Counted from the first letter of the stretch, positions 44,994 through 54,137 are shown. The stretch is 64,000 nucleotides of DNA from UBA1140 sp964573285 (GCA_964573285.1 CAZNJD010000084.1:11778-75777); one strand, 5' to 3'. Notes: generated from the sequence alone by a model not told the origin. Made by a program: numbers and translations.

Positions 44994-45475
44994 TATATCT
45001 TATCCATACACGAAATATTTTCTATATCAAAAACCTTTTTACCATTAGGAAGATTAATCTCAACCTCATCACCCTCTTCCTTGCCTAATAGTGCCTTGCC
45101 CATAGGAGAACCAATAGAGATTAGACCTTTCTCTGGGTTTGACTCTTGAGAACCCACAATACTATAACATATTTCACTATCATCTTCTTGGTCAATTAGT
45201 TCAACTTTTGAACCAAAACTAACTCTTTTGTGAGGTAAACAAACAGGGTCAATCACATGAGCTCTAGCAACCAAATCGGTTAAGTCCAAAATTCTAGCTT
45301 CCATTAAACCTTGTTTATCTTTCGCAGCATGATATTCAGCATTCTCTTTTAGGTCACCTAACTCTCTAGCAGTATCAATTACTTTTGCTATTTTAGCTCT
45401 CTCTACAGTTTTTAGTAGTTCTAACTCTTTTGATAATCTATCAAATGTTGTTTTTAACATTGGTTCTTTTTGCAT
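44993..45475 (-). CDS. greA: Transcription elongation factor GreA
   Basis: 160 residues. N-terminal coiled coil (about 8-78) with ARELGDLKENAEYHAAKD, whose acidic tip residues act in RNA polymerase backtrack cleavage, and C-terminal globular part ISIGSPMGKALLGKEEGDEV. MQKEPM at the N-terminus is typical of the phylum, so the first ATG (45475) is kept. -10 box at 45513-45518. Confidence 0.97.
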   Translation of the reverse strand: MQKEPMLKTTFDRLSKELELLKTVERAKIAKVIDTARELGDLKENAEYHAAKDKQGLMEARILDLTDLVARAHVIDPVCLPHKRVSFGSKVELIDQEDDSEICYSIVGSQESNPEKGLISIGSPMGKALLGKEEGDEVEINLPNGKKVFDIENISCMDKI

Positions 45476-45512
45476 GGATATTCCCTTTTCTAATATGATT
45501 TTAATTTAGGGT

Positions 45513-45518
45513 ATTATA
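45513..45518 (-). promoter_or_regulatory. Promoter -10 for greA-argC
   Basis: Reads GATATAAT on the minus strand, 38 bases before the greA start. The plus-strand gene at 45617 has its own TATAAT at 45573-45578, so the gap is a divergent promoter region. Confidence 0.45.
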
Positions 45519-45616
45519 TCACAGCTATACTTTTTTATAATCTGTATAATTATTCATTTAACTTTAAAATGATATAATATTAATTAAAATTTATTTTAAT
45601 TAAAGAAAGAACTATT

Positions 45617-45988
45617 ATGGAAACACTAATACATGACCCTTATCTAAATACTGTCAAAAGAAGCTTAGAAGATAAGAAATATAAAGAGTTACAAGTTAAG
45701 AAGAGAACTCAAGTGGATAATTTTTTGAAAAAGAAGTTTGAGATAACAGATTATATACAACTTCCAGAAGGAGTAGCAAATATGCTATTTTTTATAGCAT
45801 TTTTAGTTGTTCCATATATAGTTGGTATAAGTTTTATATTTATTGTCATTGCAAGAGCTAGTTTAGATACCTTTTGGGAAATAAATATTAATGAGTATTC
45901 TGTTTATTGGGCTATAGGATATGAGGTGATAGCCTCTTTTTTACTTTTTATTATTATCAAAAGTGCTATCACCTTTAGGAAATTATAA
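45617..45988 (+). CDS. Small two-helix membrane protein, unknown
   Basis: 123 residues. Charged N-terminal helix (about 10-42, KRSLEDKKYKEL), then membrane helix one (about 53-80) and helix two (about 97-117), short basic C-terminus. AAAGAAAGAA precedes the ATG and a TATAAT at 45573-45578 lies 38 bases upstream. No known motif. It ends 1 base from the convergent ferritin-like gene. Confidence 0.55.
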   Translation: METLIHDPYLNTVKRSLEDKKYKELQVKKRTQVDNFLKKKFEITDYIQLPEGVANMLFFIAFLVVPYIVGISFIFIVIARASLDTFWEININEYSVYWAIGYEVIASFLLFIIIKSAITFRKL

Positions 45989-45989
45989 A

Positions 45990-46811
45990 TTATCTAATAT
46001 GTTCTAATGCCTCTTCCATTAAAGCTATATGGTAGTTTTCTTGGTTATTAATAAATGTAAAAAATGATGCAAAATATTCAGAACTACTACTCACCGCCTC
46101 TGCTAATCTTTTACACTCCTCTTTTGCTCCTATCTCTTCTTGGATACCATCTTTTAGGAACTGTTCTAAGTTATCAAATTTATAAATCTCTTCCATTAAT
46201 CCTCTAGGCACTCCCAAAATTCCCATATCTGCCATCATCTGTCCAAAACTTCGTAAGTGAAAGAATGACTCATCTATTAGGATTTGAAATATACGGTTTA
46301 AAAAAGCATTACTACTATTTGCTTTGGAGTAGTTATATACCATAATTAATTCATACTCTTTATATGTCTCTTCAAATAAAAATATAGTTAGTGCATCTCT
46401 TGCTTCTTGGGTCAACTCAACATTAGGATACTCTCTATTGGTATCAAAAGATCCTTCTACATTCTCTTGGGGTAACTGTTGTATTGAAGATTTAATATAG
46501 ATTAAATCACTAAGCATTCTAAATGTTATATTTGTATCTGTGCATTTTTCTAATTTACTCTCTATAGAGTTAATTCTCTCTATAAGATTATTATACATAT
46601 CAGATATTTGGGTTACTTTTATCGGTATTTGATTTACATTATAAGTATAATCTTCCTCTCTTTTTATAAAATCATTCTCTAGCCAAGTTAGATGTCTGAA
46701 AAAGATATTGGCATACTCATATAAACTCTCTCTGCTTTTTGTTTGTGACATAAATCCTGTAAATTGTGTAGCTAAAAATAGTTCATGAACTTCTTGAAAT
46801 AGTTTATGCAT
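45990..46811 (-). CDS. All-helical protein, possibly ferritin-like
   Basis: 273 residues, no signal or membrane helix. Almost entirely helical. The C-terminal half has FEETYKEYELIM (Glu148, Glu152), DESFFH (Glu181, His185), EEIGAKEE (about 225-232) and NQENYH (Glu258, His261); these spacings look like the four-helix di-iron sites of ferritin-like proteins, though the first Glu-His pair is one residue too far apart. Its start overlaps the end of the NifU-like gene by 8 bases, so iron handling is a reasonable guess. Family not certain. Confidence 0.55.
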   Translation of the reverse strand: MHKLFQEVHELFLATQFTGFMSQTKSRESLYEYANIFFRHLTWLENDFIKREEDYTYNVNQIPIKVTQISDMYNNLIERINSIESKLEKCTDTNITFRMLSDLIYIKSSIQQLPQENVEGSFDTNREYPNVELTQEARDALTIFLFEETYKEYELIMVYNYSKANSSNAFLNRIFQILIDESFFHLRSFGQMMADMGILGVPRGLMEEIYKFDNLEQFLKDGIQEEIGAKEECKRLAEAVSSSSEYFASFFTFINNQENYHIALMEEALEHIR

Positions 46812-47253
46812 TTTGTTTCTCCTCTTTTGGTGTACAGTCTGTTGAAATTTTATAGCTTATCATTGGGAAATCGCTATCTCTTTGTCTAGCTTTATAAGTA
46901 TCTATAGATGCTTGAAGTGCAAGAGCCACCATTTCTGAACAAGCAGCATCTTCAGGTGGAACGCTATCTAGCATTCCTAAAGTGATAGATATTAACTCTT
47001 CTGCTCTACTAAATGTAACTCCTTTAGCTTCTGAGGTGATAATAGAACCAGCTACAATAGTAGTAGTACATCCAATAGCTTGAAATTTAATATCTTCTAT
47101 TATTGGTTCATCTTCCTCTTTGACTTTTAGATATATGGCTACTTTTTCCCCATTGAGTGGATTTTTCCCTATCCCTGTTGCATCACTATTTTCTATTTCA
47201 CCATAGTTTTGTGGATTCATCATATGCTTCATAAGTTGTGCATCTGCGTTCAT
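46804..47253 (-). CDS. NifU/IscU-like scaffold protein lacking one Cys ligand
   Basis: 149 residues from ATG 47253 (AAAGG at 47259-47264); an earlier ATG at 47301 lies upstream of the -10 box and is rejected. IscU-type fold: MNPQNYGEIENSDATG, KNPLNGEKV, QAIGCTTTIVAGSIIT and PPEDAACSEMVALALQ. Two of the three cluster cysteines are present (Cys62, Cys105), but the first, normally in NPxCGD, is Asn34 and its Asp is Glu36. It may bind clusters or metals differently. Overlaps the possible ferritin-like gene, with no nifS/iscS nearby. Confidence 0.82.
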   Translation of the reverse strand: MNADAQLMKHMMNPQNYGEIENSDATGIGKNPLNGEKVAIYLKVKEEDEPIIEDIKFQAIGCTTTIVAGSIITSEAKGVTFSRAEELISITLGMLDSVPPEDAACSEMVALALQASIDTYKARQRDSDFPMISYKISTDCTPKEEKQNA

Positions 47254-47280
47254 ATTTAACCTTTTTTTATTTTTTTGGCG

Positions 47281-47286
47281 ATTATA
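47281..47286 (-). promoter_or_regulatory. Promoter -10 for the NifU-like gene
   Basis: Reads GCTATAATCGCC on the minus strand, 28 bases before the ATG at 47253. This excludes the longer reading frame from 47301. Confidence 0.5.
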
Positions 47287-47332
47287 GCAAAAATATATCA
47301 ATTTATATATAAAGGATTTGTGTTAAAATAGG

Positions 47333-47338
47333 TATAAT
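47333..47338 (+). promoter_or_regulatory. Promoter -10 (GGTATAAT) for lptA
   Basis: TATAAT preceded by AGG, 36 bases before the lptA ATG, in the divergent gap with the NifU-like gene. It probably drives the run lptA to mrdA. Confidence 0.5.
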
Positions 47339-47373
47339 AACAAAAAAATCAGAAACTATATTAGGAACTGTTT

Positions 47374-47838
47374 ATGAAGAAGATATATTTACTTATTTTT
47401 ATAAATCTAACGATTTTCTTAAATGCCGAGCAGGTTGATATTCAAGCAGACCATTTTTATGCTAATGATATATCCAAAGTTGCTTATTTTGAGGGTAATG
47501 CTAAAATCAAACAAGGTGCTAACTTTTTTAATGCTTCTAAAATAGTAGTTCATTTTAATAATAAGAAGAAAGCAATTAAATATGAGGCATCTGGTAGTGT
47601 TATATTTGATATAACTGAGAAAGGGATACACTATAAAGGTAAAGCAGAGCGAATAACTTATTCACCAAATAGTTCACAATACTATTTTATGGGTGCTGTT
47701 ATTTTAAAAGATTTAACTAATAATAGAAAAATAGAAGCCCAAAGTATCTCATTAGATTTGAAAACAGGTTTGGCTGATATTAAGGGTGATAAGAAAAAAC
47801 CAGTACGATTTATATTTGAAATAGAGGATAGAAAATAG
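47374..47838 (+). CDS. lptA: Periplasmic LPS-transport protein LptA
   Basis: 154 residues, signal about 1-17 (cleavage near LNA-EQ). OstA-like beta-jellyroll: VDIQADHFYANDISKVAYFEG, NAKIKQGANFFNASKIVVHF, KYEASGSVIFDI and ILKDLTNNRKIEAQSISLDL. LptA bridges the inner-membrane LptBFGC complex and outer-membrane LptD. Its stop overlaps the next gene's GTG by 1 base. An LptC gene, often just upstream in this phylum, is not seen here; lptB is at 60545. Confidence 0.9.
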   Translation: MKKIYLLIFINLTIFLNAEQVDIQADHFYANDISKVAYFEGNAKIKQGANFFNASKIVVHFNNKKKAIKYEASGSVIFDITEKGIHYKGKAERITYSPNSSQYYFMGAVILKDLTNNRKIEAQSISLDLKTGLADIKGDKKKPVRFIFEIEDRK

Positions 47839-48452
47839 TGATACCAAGAATTGTAAATGCAGATTTTATAAAATCTGCACAGGCATTAGGGGATAGTGTA
47901 GAAGATACCATAAGTGAAGTGGTATTTTTGGGTCGTTCAAATGTGGGGAAAAGTTCAACTATAAATGGATTAACTAATCGTAAAAAATTAGCTAAAAGTT
48001 CAGCAACACCAGGAAAAACACAGCTGATTAATTTTTTTGATATACGATATAAGTATGATGATAGAGATTGGAATATTCGTTTTGTGGATTTGCCAGGGTT
48101 TGGTTATGCCAAAGTATCCAAAGATTTGAAATCTCTTTGGCAGAGGAATTTAGTTGACTTTATCAAACATAGAGTCTCTATTCGTGTGTTTATTCACTTG
48201 CGAGATGCACGACATACTTCTGCACAGATAGATAAAGATGTGCAGAAATATGTATCAGAGTTTATTCGTGGAGATCAATTATATCTTAATGTTTTTACTA
48301 AGATAGATAAACTTAATCAAAAAGAGAGAAATGCACTAAAAAGAGAGTATCCCAATGCTATTACAATAAGTAATCTTAAACGAAATGGATATGATAGAGT
48401 ACATCAAAAAATATTTGAGCATATATTTGGAATAGATGAATGGTACAATTAG
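47838..48452 (+). CDS. engB: Ribosome-biogenesis GTPase EngB/YsxC
   Basis: 204 residues from a GTG start overlapping the lptA stop by 1 base. GTPase motifs: GRSNVGKSS (32-40), the T of KSSATPGKTQ (switch I), DLPGFGYA (G3), and TKIDKL (G4). Assists 50S ribosome assembly. Near-universal and often adjacent to lptA in Campylobacterota. It overlaps the GNAT gene by 13 bases. Confidence 0.95.
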   Translation: MIPRIVNADFIKSAQALGDSVEDTISEVVFLGRSNVGKSSTINGLTNRKKLAKSSATPGKTQLINFFDIRYKYDDRDWNIRFVDLPGFGYAKVSKDLKSLWQRNLVDFIKHRVSIRVFIHLRDARHTSAQIDKDVQKYVSEFIRGDQLYLNVFTKIDKLNQKERNALKREYPNAITISNLKRNGYDRVHQKIFEHIFGIDEWYN

Positions 48453-48916
48453 TTAAAGCTAAACTATCTGACATTCCTGCAATGCAAGAGTTGGTTATTC
48501 AAGAGGTGCAAGATGGTATTATATTACAAAGAAGTGAAGATGAGGTCTCAACCAATATTCGTTCTTATGTTTTAGCTAAATATGGAGATAAAATTGTAGG
48601 ATATGGTGCTTTACATATACACTCTATGCGTTTAGCTGAGATACGAAGTTTAGTTGTTGATAGTAAATATAGAGGTCAAAATATTGGAAAAGATATTGTA
48701 AATTTTTCACTATCAGAAGCAAAAGAGTTAGGAGTTAGTCAAGAAGTATTAGTATTAACTTATCTAGCTGATTTTTTTAAAAAGATAGGTTTTGTAGAAA
48801 TTCCAAAAGAGACTATTCCTGAGCATAAGATTTGGGCTGATTGTATTAAATGTATCCATTTCCCAGTCTGCAATGAGATTTCATTGGTTTATAAATTAGG
48901 TAAATTTGATGAATAG
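48440..48916 (+). CDS. GNAT acetyltransferase, short ArgA-like
   Basis: 158 residues. GNAT fold with EIRSLVVDSKYRGQNIGKDIV (acetyl-CoA loop RGQNIG) and a C-terminal Cys-rich segment WADCIKCIHFPVCNE characteristic of short N-acetylglutamate synthases. Such enzymes make N-acetylglutamate for arginine synthesis (argC lies at 43986). Overlaps engB by 13 bases and the next gene by 8 bases. The ArgA role is inferred. Confidence 0.82.
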   Translation: MVQLVKAKLSDIPAMQELVIQEVQDGIILQRSEDEVSTNIRSYVLAKYGDKIVGYGALHIHSMRLAEIRSLVVDSKYRGQNIGKDIVNFSLSEAKELGVSQEVLVLTYLADFFKKIGFVEIPKETIPEHKIWADCIKCIHFPVCNEISLVYKLGKFDE

Positions 48917-49367
48917 TATTGATAGAGATAGATATAATTTAAAATTATTAGAGTGGATATTCATAATCTTTGCTGTGGGGTTCTATCCTATCTTAACATC
49001 TATATATCCACTACTGCCACCACTAATTGGTATAGCAGGTTTAGTTATTATTTACAATATGGATAAAAATGTGATATATCCATTAGCAGGGATGCTTTAT
49101 CTAATTCATTTGGATTTAAATTTGGCACTACCTTTTATGTTGTCTATATTTTCAATAATATTTATTAGAATATTTATCTATTCTAATGTAAAGGTTATGA
49201 TAAGATGTAAAGTCTGTTTGACTCTATTTTTGATTTTATTGATAGATGCTTTTTATTATATCAATCTATTTTTATATGATATTATTTTGGATACGAAAAC
49301 GATTATATCTGACCCTATATTGACTTATTATATTTTGTCTGACTTTATTATTGGATTTTGGCTATGA
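48909..49367 (+). CDS. Multi-helix membrane protein (possible MreD-like)
   Basis: 152 residues from ATG 48909; the TTG just before it is not needed. About four to five hydrophobic helices (for example IFIIFAVGFYPILTSIYPLL and FSIIFIRIFIYS) with short polar loops. It sits between the GNAT gene and mrdA, overlapping both by 8 and 4 bases, like the membrane gene before the PBP2 gene in Campylobacter. MreD is the usual membrane gene before mrdA, but similarity is too weak to be sure. Confidence 0.6.
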   Translation: MNSIDRDRYNLKLLEWIFIIFAVGFYPILTSIYPLLPPLIGIAGLVIIYNMDKNVIYPLAGMLYLIHLDLNLALPFMLSIFSIIFIRIFIYSNVKVMIRCKVCLTLFLILLIDAFYYINLFLYDIILDTKTIISDPILTYYILSDFIIGFWL

Positions 49368-51190
49368 GATATGGATTTATGGTTACAGTTTTTGTGTTAT
49401 TTTGGATTATGTTAATATCTAGGATTTATCAAATTAGTATTAAATCTAATTACTATTATGAAGGATTAGCCAAAAATAATATAGAGAGGAAATATTATAT
49501 TAAACCTGTTCGTGGTGAAATTTTGGATAGGAATGGTAAGTTATTAGCTGTAAACAAGATAGGTTTTTCTATTAAAATTGCACCTCATCTCAAAAATGGA
49601 AGCAAAGAGTTAGTTGACACTCTTAATAGTATAGTACAAGAGTTTCCTGAACAGAATATTACTAAACTTTTGAAACGATATAAGAAAAAGAACTCAGCGT
49701 ATAATCATAGATTTATTAGAATTATTGATTTTATCTCTTATGAAGATATGATTGGTGCATATCCCAAATTAACAATTAATAAATTAATAGAAATAGAGTC
49801 AGAAACAGAGAGATATTATCCAGCAGGAGAGATGGCTACACATATTGTAGGTTATGTAGGTCGTTCCAACAAAAGAGATAATGAAAAAGATGATGTAGTA
49901 GCAAAGGTAGGTGTAGTTGGTAGAACAGGTTTAGAGAGAGAATATAACACTGTATTACAAGGTCAATTAGGATATAGGATAGTAAAAGTGAGTGCAACCA
50001 ATAAAGAGGTTGCTCAAATTGAAAAAAAAGAGCCTGTTGAAGACCAAAATTTAATACTAAACATAGATTTAAGATTACAAAAAAAGATAAATGAACTGTT
50101 CAAAGACCAATCTGGGATTGCAGTAGTTATGAATGTCAATGGTGATGTTTTGGCAGCAGTGAGTTATCCATCATATGACCCAAATCTATTTGTAGGAGGT
50201 ATCTCTTCAGCTGATTGGAAAGCACTTATAGATGATTTTAATCATCCATTTACCAATAAGATTGTATCAGGTCTCTATCCCCCAGGCTCAACTATCAAAA
50301 TGGGAATGGCATTAGCTTATTCTAAATCTGGCAAAGCCTCATTAGATAGGTCAGAACACTGTAGAGGTTATATAAAAATAGGTAAAAATAGTCATAAGTT
50401 TAGATGTTGGTCGAGATGGGGGCATGGTACTGTACCTTTACGAAAAGCAATTAGAGAGAGTTGTGATGTATATTTTTATAATAAAAGTCTCAAAGTGGGT
50501 ATAAATGATATGTCCAAATATCTCAATGAGTTTGGATTGGGTGTCAAAACAGGTATAGATTTACCTAGAGAGAGAGCAGGTCTTATTCCAAACAAAGCAT
50601 GGAAAATGAAAAGATATAAACAGCCTTGGTATTTAGGTGAGACTATTATTGCATCTATTGGTCAAGGATATGACCTTGTAAGTCCTATGCAGTTAGCAAG
50701 ATATACGGCATTTTTGGCAACAAAAAGATTACCAACCCCTCATTTAGCACATAAAGTTGCAGGTAAAGTAGTTGAGCCAAAATACAAGGATATAGATGTA
50801 AATGAGCATTATTTGGATATTATCCGTAAAGGTATGTATGATGTGTGTAATACTCCAAGAGGAACAGCGAGAAGAACTATGTCTCATTTACCGATATTAG
50901 TAGCAGGTAAAACAGGTACCTCTCAAGTTATCTCTATACCTCAAAGTGAGAGGAGACGAATGAAAGAGTCGCAAATGGAATATTATACTCGTTCTCATGC
51001 TCTATTTACCTCTTATGCCCCATTTAATCATCCGAAATTTGTTGTAACTGTATTAGTAGAACATGGTGGTCATGGAGGAAGCACTTCTGGTCCAATTGCT
51101 GCAGAGATTTATAAATGGATGTTTAAAAAGGGTTATTTCAAAGATGAAACCAAGAGTACGCCAAAGAAAGAGAAAAAAAAGACTAAATAA
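49364..51190 (+). CDS. mrdA: Penicillin-binding protein 2 (MrdA)
   Basis: About 608 residues from ATG 49364, which overlaps the previous stop (ATGA); a TTG two codons earlier is rejected. One N-terminal membrane helix, a dimerisation domain with RGEILDRNGKLLAVN, then the transpeptidase: STIK (Ser309-Lys312), the SxN-type SCD, and KTGTSQV. Cross-links peptidoglycan for rod elongation. A rich Lys tail ends the chain. rodA not in the window. Confidence 0.95.
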   Translation: MRYGFMVTVFVLFWIMLISRIYQISIKSNYYYEGLAKNNIERKYYIKPVRGEILDRNGKLLAVNKIGFSIKIAPHLKNGSKELVDTLNSIVQEFPEQNITKLLKRYKKKNSAYNHRFIRIIDFISYEDMIGAYPKLTINKLIEIESETERYYPAGEMATHIVGYVGRSNKRDNEKDDVVAKVGVVGRTGLEREYNTVLQGQLGYRIVKVSATNKEVAQIEKKEPVEDQNLILNIDLRLQKKINELFKDQSGIAVVMNVNGDVLAAVSYPSYDPNLFVGGISSADWKALIDDFNHPFTNKIVSGLYPPGSTIKMGMALAYSKSGKASLDRSEHCRGYIKIGKNSHKFRCWSRWGHGTVPLRKAIRESCDVYFYNKSLKVGINDMSKYLNEFGLGVKTGIDLPRERAGLIPNKAWKMKRYKQPWYLGETIIASIGQGYDLVSPMQLARYTAFLATKRLPTPHLAHKVAGKVVEPKYKDIDVNEHYLDIIRKGMYDVCNTPRGTARRTMSHLPILVAGKTGTSQVISIPQSERRRMKESQMEYYTRSHALFTSYAPFNHPKFVVTVLVEHGGHGGSTSGPIAAEIYKWMFKKGYFKDETKSTPKKEKKKTK

Positions 51191-52130
51191 ACATATTATC
51201 AATAGTCTCTTTTATAAAAATAGCCAAAAGAATTAGCAGACTAATTCCTGCTGATATGTTATAAAGTTTATTAGCTGTAATATATATAAGCATAATAGTA
51301 GCTACTACCATAGTAGATAGATTAAATATAACTAATTGATTTGTTAAATCTATAGGTAAATCTCTAATCAGTGCAGAAAAACCAATTACTATAGTAATAT
51401 TGGCAATATTTGAACCTATTATATTTCCTATAGCTATATCAGCTTTGCCTTTAAGTACTGCAGAAATAGAGATAACAAGTTCAGGCATTGATGTGCCAAA
51501 ACTAATTAGTACTATGCCTATAATCCACTCACTAACTCCAAAACTTCTAGCAATGGCTGAAGCACTCTCTACTGTAAAATGGGCTCCTGCTATAACTAAA
51601 ATAAATCCAATCAAAAGTAGAGATATAGTTTTAATCCAACTAAAATTATTATCTTTTTTTATCTCTTCAATTTCTTCTATCTCTATTTTATGAGCTTTTT
51701 TGATTAGGAATAGTATATAAGCAAACATAAGTAAAAGTAGCAAAATACCATCAAATTTCTCAATTTTACCATCAATACTCATTAGTATAAATAGCATTAC
51801 AGGAGCTAAAGTCCATGAACTATTTTTTGCAAAAAAATCTCTATTTGGTTTAATATTAGTTGTAATTATAAAAATAACAGCAAGTACCAATGAGATATTT
51901 AGGATATTACTTCCTATTACATTAGATATAGCCATATCTGTTTTGCCATTCATTGTAGCAGTAACTGTAGCAGCCATCTCAGGAAGTGAAGTCCCCAATG
52001 CTATAAGTGTAGCACCTATTATAAACTCTGGAATATTGAGTTTAATCGCAATTTTTTCACCTTGATGGATAATAAAATTAGCACCCCATATTAGTGTTGC
52101 AATTGCTAAAATAAATATAACAAAATCCAT
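51183..52130 (-). CDS. Sodium/calcium exchanger-type antiporter (YrbG-like)
   Basis: 315 residues, about ten membrane helices in two inverted repeats, each with the alpha-repeat signature: ALGTSLPEMAATVTATM plus SNVIGSNILNIS, and FGTSMPELVISISAV plus GNIIGSNIANIT. A central charged loop (HKIEIEEIEEIKKDNN). Exchanges Ca2+ or other cations for Na+/H+. ATG shares one base with the ybeY stop, so the two are cotranscribed. Overlaps the convergent mrdA end by 8 bases. Confidence 0.92.
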   Translation of the reverse strand: MDFVIFILAIATLIWGANFIIHQGEKIAIKLNIPEFIIGATLIALGTSLPEMAATVTATMNGKTDMAISNVIGSNILNISLVLAVIFIITTNIKPNRDFFAKNSSWTLAPVMLFILMSIDGKIEKFDGILLLLLMFAYILFLIKKAHKIEIEEIEEIKKDNNFSWIKTISLLLIGFILVIAGAHFTVESASAIARSFGVSEWIIGIVLISFGTSMPELVISISAVLKGKADIAIGNIIGSNIANITIVIGFSALIRDLPIDLTNQLVIFNLSTMVVATIMLIYITANKLYNISAGISLLILLAIFIKETIDNMFI

Positions 52131-52555
52131 TAATTTTCCTCTACTCTTATAATTAAACTCTTTGGGAGATTAAATTGATTAATAATCTCCTCTTCTTTGA
52201 GTCTCATTTGACCACTATCTATCTCATGGTCATAACCTAATAGATGTAGAAGACCATGTATAAATAGTAGTGTTAACTCATCCTTGATACTATGTCCAAA
52301 TTCATTAGATTTCTCTTTGACAAAATCAGCAGATATAACTATAGAACCCAATGGCATATTATCAAAATCGCCATTAATAGGAAAACTAAGTACATCTGTA
52401 GCTTTGTCAATATTTCTATATTGCTGATTATATTTTTGTATTAGAGTATTATCACAAATAGTCAGGTCAATTTCTCTATGGGTTAGTTTATCTGCAATCT
52501 CTTCCAAACAATTTAGATTTATCTCTGTATTGGTTATGTTTTCAATATTTAACAT
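52130..52555 (-). CDS. ybeY: Endoribonuclease YbeY
   Basis: 141 residues from the ATG at 52555; the frame runs upstream to 52711 but those residues read through the queC gene. TDVLSFPI, GSIVISADFV and the zinc motif HGLLHLLGYDHE (three His) identify it. YbeY acts in 16S rRNA 3'-end maturation and ribosome quality control. Divergent from queC, 52 bases apart. Confidence 0.93.
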   Translation of the reverse strand: MLNIENITNTEINLNCLEEIADKLTHREIDLTICDNTLIQKYNQQYRNIDKATDVLSFPINGDFDNMPLGSIVISADFVKEKSNEFGHSIKDELTLLFIHGLLHLLGYDHEIDSGQMRLKEEEIINQFNLPKSLIIRVEEN

Positions 52556-52580
52556 AGCGAGAAGTTTATCTAAATATTGG

Positions 52581-52586
52581 TAAAAT
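52581..52586 (+). promoter_or_regulatory. Promoter -10 (TAAAAT) for queC
   Basis: TAAAAT 22 bases before the queC ATG. It makes the earlier ATG at 52587, which starts within about a base of it, an unlikely start. Confidence 0.4.
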
Positions 52587-52607
52587 ATGTTTAAAAAAGG
52601 TTTGGAT

Positions 52608-53276
52608 ATGAGTAAAAAAGCAGTTTGTATTATCTCTGGTGGTATGGATAGTGCATTAAGTGCCAAAATAGCCCAACAAGACGGTTTTGAGATAATAGCT
52701 TTACACTTCAATTATGGGCAAAGAACCCAAACCAAAGAGTTAAAATCATTCAGAAAAATAGCCAATTATTTAAAAGTAGTAGAAAAATATGAGATAGATT
52801 TAGACTTTTTTAAACAAATAGGTGCATCAGCACTTACAGATAGCTCTTTGGAAGTACCAATAGGTGGGATAGAAGATGGTATCCCTATAACCTATGTACC
52901 ATTTAGAAATGGTATATTTATCTCTATAGCTACAGCCATTGCCGAGAAGCATAAAGCCCAAGCACTATATGTTGGTGTAGTAGAAGAAGATAGTAGTGGG
53001 TATCCAGATTGTAGAGATGAGTATATATTATCAATGCAAAAAGCGATAAATTTAGGAACAAAAGATGAGACCAAACTAGAGATAAAAATGCCTCTAGTTC
53101 ATATGAAAAAAGAACAAATAGTCCAAAAATCACTAGATTTGGGAGTTCCCTTACAATATACATGGAGTTGTTATCAAAACGAGATAGAAGCATGTGGTGT
53201 TTGTGATAGTTGCAGACTAAGATTAAAAGGTTTTGCAAAAGCCAAACAAAAAGATTTGATAAATTATAAGGATTAA
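52608..53276 (+). CDS. queC: 7-cyano-7-deazaguanine synthase QueC
   Basis: 222 residues from ATG 52608, preceded by AAAAAAGG (52593-52600). PP-loop SGGMDSALSA at the N-terminus, RNGIFISIATAIAEKH, and the zinc site CYQNEIEACGVCDSCRLR (four Cys). Converts CDG to preQ0 for queuosine in tRNA. The next gene is 3 bases away. Confidence 0.96.
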   Translation: MSKKAVCIISGGMDSALSAKIAQQDGFEIIALHFNYGQRTQTKELKSFRKIANYLKVVEKYEIDLDFFKQIGASALTDSSLEVPIGGIEDGIPITYVPFRNGIFISIATAIAEKHKAQALYVGVVEEDSSGYPDCRDEYILSMQKAINLGTKDETKLEIKMPLVHMKKEQIVQKSLDLGVPLQYTWSCYQNEIEACGVCDSCRLRLKGFAKAKQKDLINYKD

Positions 53277-53279
53277 AAC

Positions 53280-54137
53280 ATGAAAAAAACATTATCATTA
53301 ATGATACTATTACTATTAACAGGATGTATAGATAGTTCAAATCTAAAAGAGCAATACAAAAGCCATGGAGAAAATTTATCTATTCCCGAATCAGCACTAT
53401 ATGATAAAACTCAAAACGCTATATATGTCTCAAATGTAAACAGCATCAAAAGCTCAAATCCATGGACGAACAATAATGGATATATATCCAAACTAGACAA
53501 AAACGGAAAAGTAATCAATCTAAAATGGGCAACAGGACTACAATCACCAAAAGGATTAGCAGTATATAAGAATAATTTATTTGTATCAGACCTAAATCAG
53601 GTAGTTAAAATTAATACCACTACAGGCAAAATAGTAGAGAAATTTCTTGCACCCAAAGGGATAAAAATGTTAAATGATATAGCATGTGATGAACAAAAAG
53701 AGGTATGTTTCGTATCTGATACAGGCACTAAACAGATTTTTGAACTCTCTAAAAGTGGTAAATTTACTCTTCTTTATGATAAAGAAAAGGTTAAACATCC
53801 TGAACAAAATGGTTTATATATAGATAAAGAGAGTCTAATAATGCAAGGAGAGGTAGGTAAACTGAAATCTTTAAATCTAAAAACTAAAAAAGTAACTACT
53901 ATTTCAAATGATTTAGGTATCTCAATAGATGGAATTACCAAATATAAAGAGAGGGGATATATAGTCTCAACTTGGAGTGGTGGTATCTATTTTGTTGATA
54001 ATAGTGGTAAAACCAAACAGATTTTAGGTGATGGGTTTAATACAGCAGATATATTCTACTCAAATGATTTAGATTTGCTATTAGTTCCTGATTTTGCTCA
54101 TCATATTTTGGCATATAAAGTTAACGAGAAGCTATAG
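53280..54137 (+). CDS. SMP-30/NHL-type beta-propeller lipoprotein
   Basis: 285 residues. Lipobox LLTGC (Cys16). Blades of a six-bladed propeller: PESALYDKTQNAIYVSNVNS, GLAVYKNNLFVSDLNQV, NDIACDEQKEVCFVSDT, GLYIDKESLIMQGE, GITKYKERGYIVSTW, DLDLLLVPDF. Related to SMP-30/gluconolactonase and NHL proteins; catalytic metal residues are not confirmed. Three bases after queC. It overlaps the minus-strand small lipoprotein gene by 17 bases. Confidence 0.78.
   Translation: MKKTLSLMILLLLTGCIDSSNLKEQYKSHGENLSIPESALYDKTQNAIYVSNVNSIKSSNPWTNNNGYISKLDKNGKVINLKWATGLQSPKGLAVYKNNLFVSDLNQVVKINTTTGKIVEKFLAPKGIKMLNDIACDEQKEVCFVSDTGTKQIFELSKSGKFTLLYDKEKVKHPEQNGLYIDKESLIMQGEVGKLKSLNLKTKKVTTISNDLGISIDGITKYKERGYIVSTWSGGIYFVDNSGKTKQILGDGFNTADIFYSNDLDLLLVPDFAHHILAYKVNEKL

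Noticed and set aside
47254..47301. Upstream in-frame start for the NifU-like gene
   Set aside because: It would lie beyond the -10 box at 47281-47286; the ATG at 47253 has a good ribosome site.
52556..52711. N-terminal extension of ybeY
   Set aside because: It overlaps the queC start region on the other strand and does not resemble YbeY; the ATG at 52555 fits the family.
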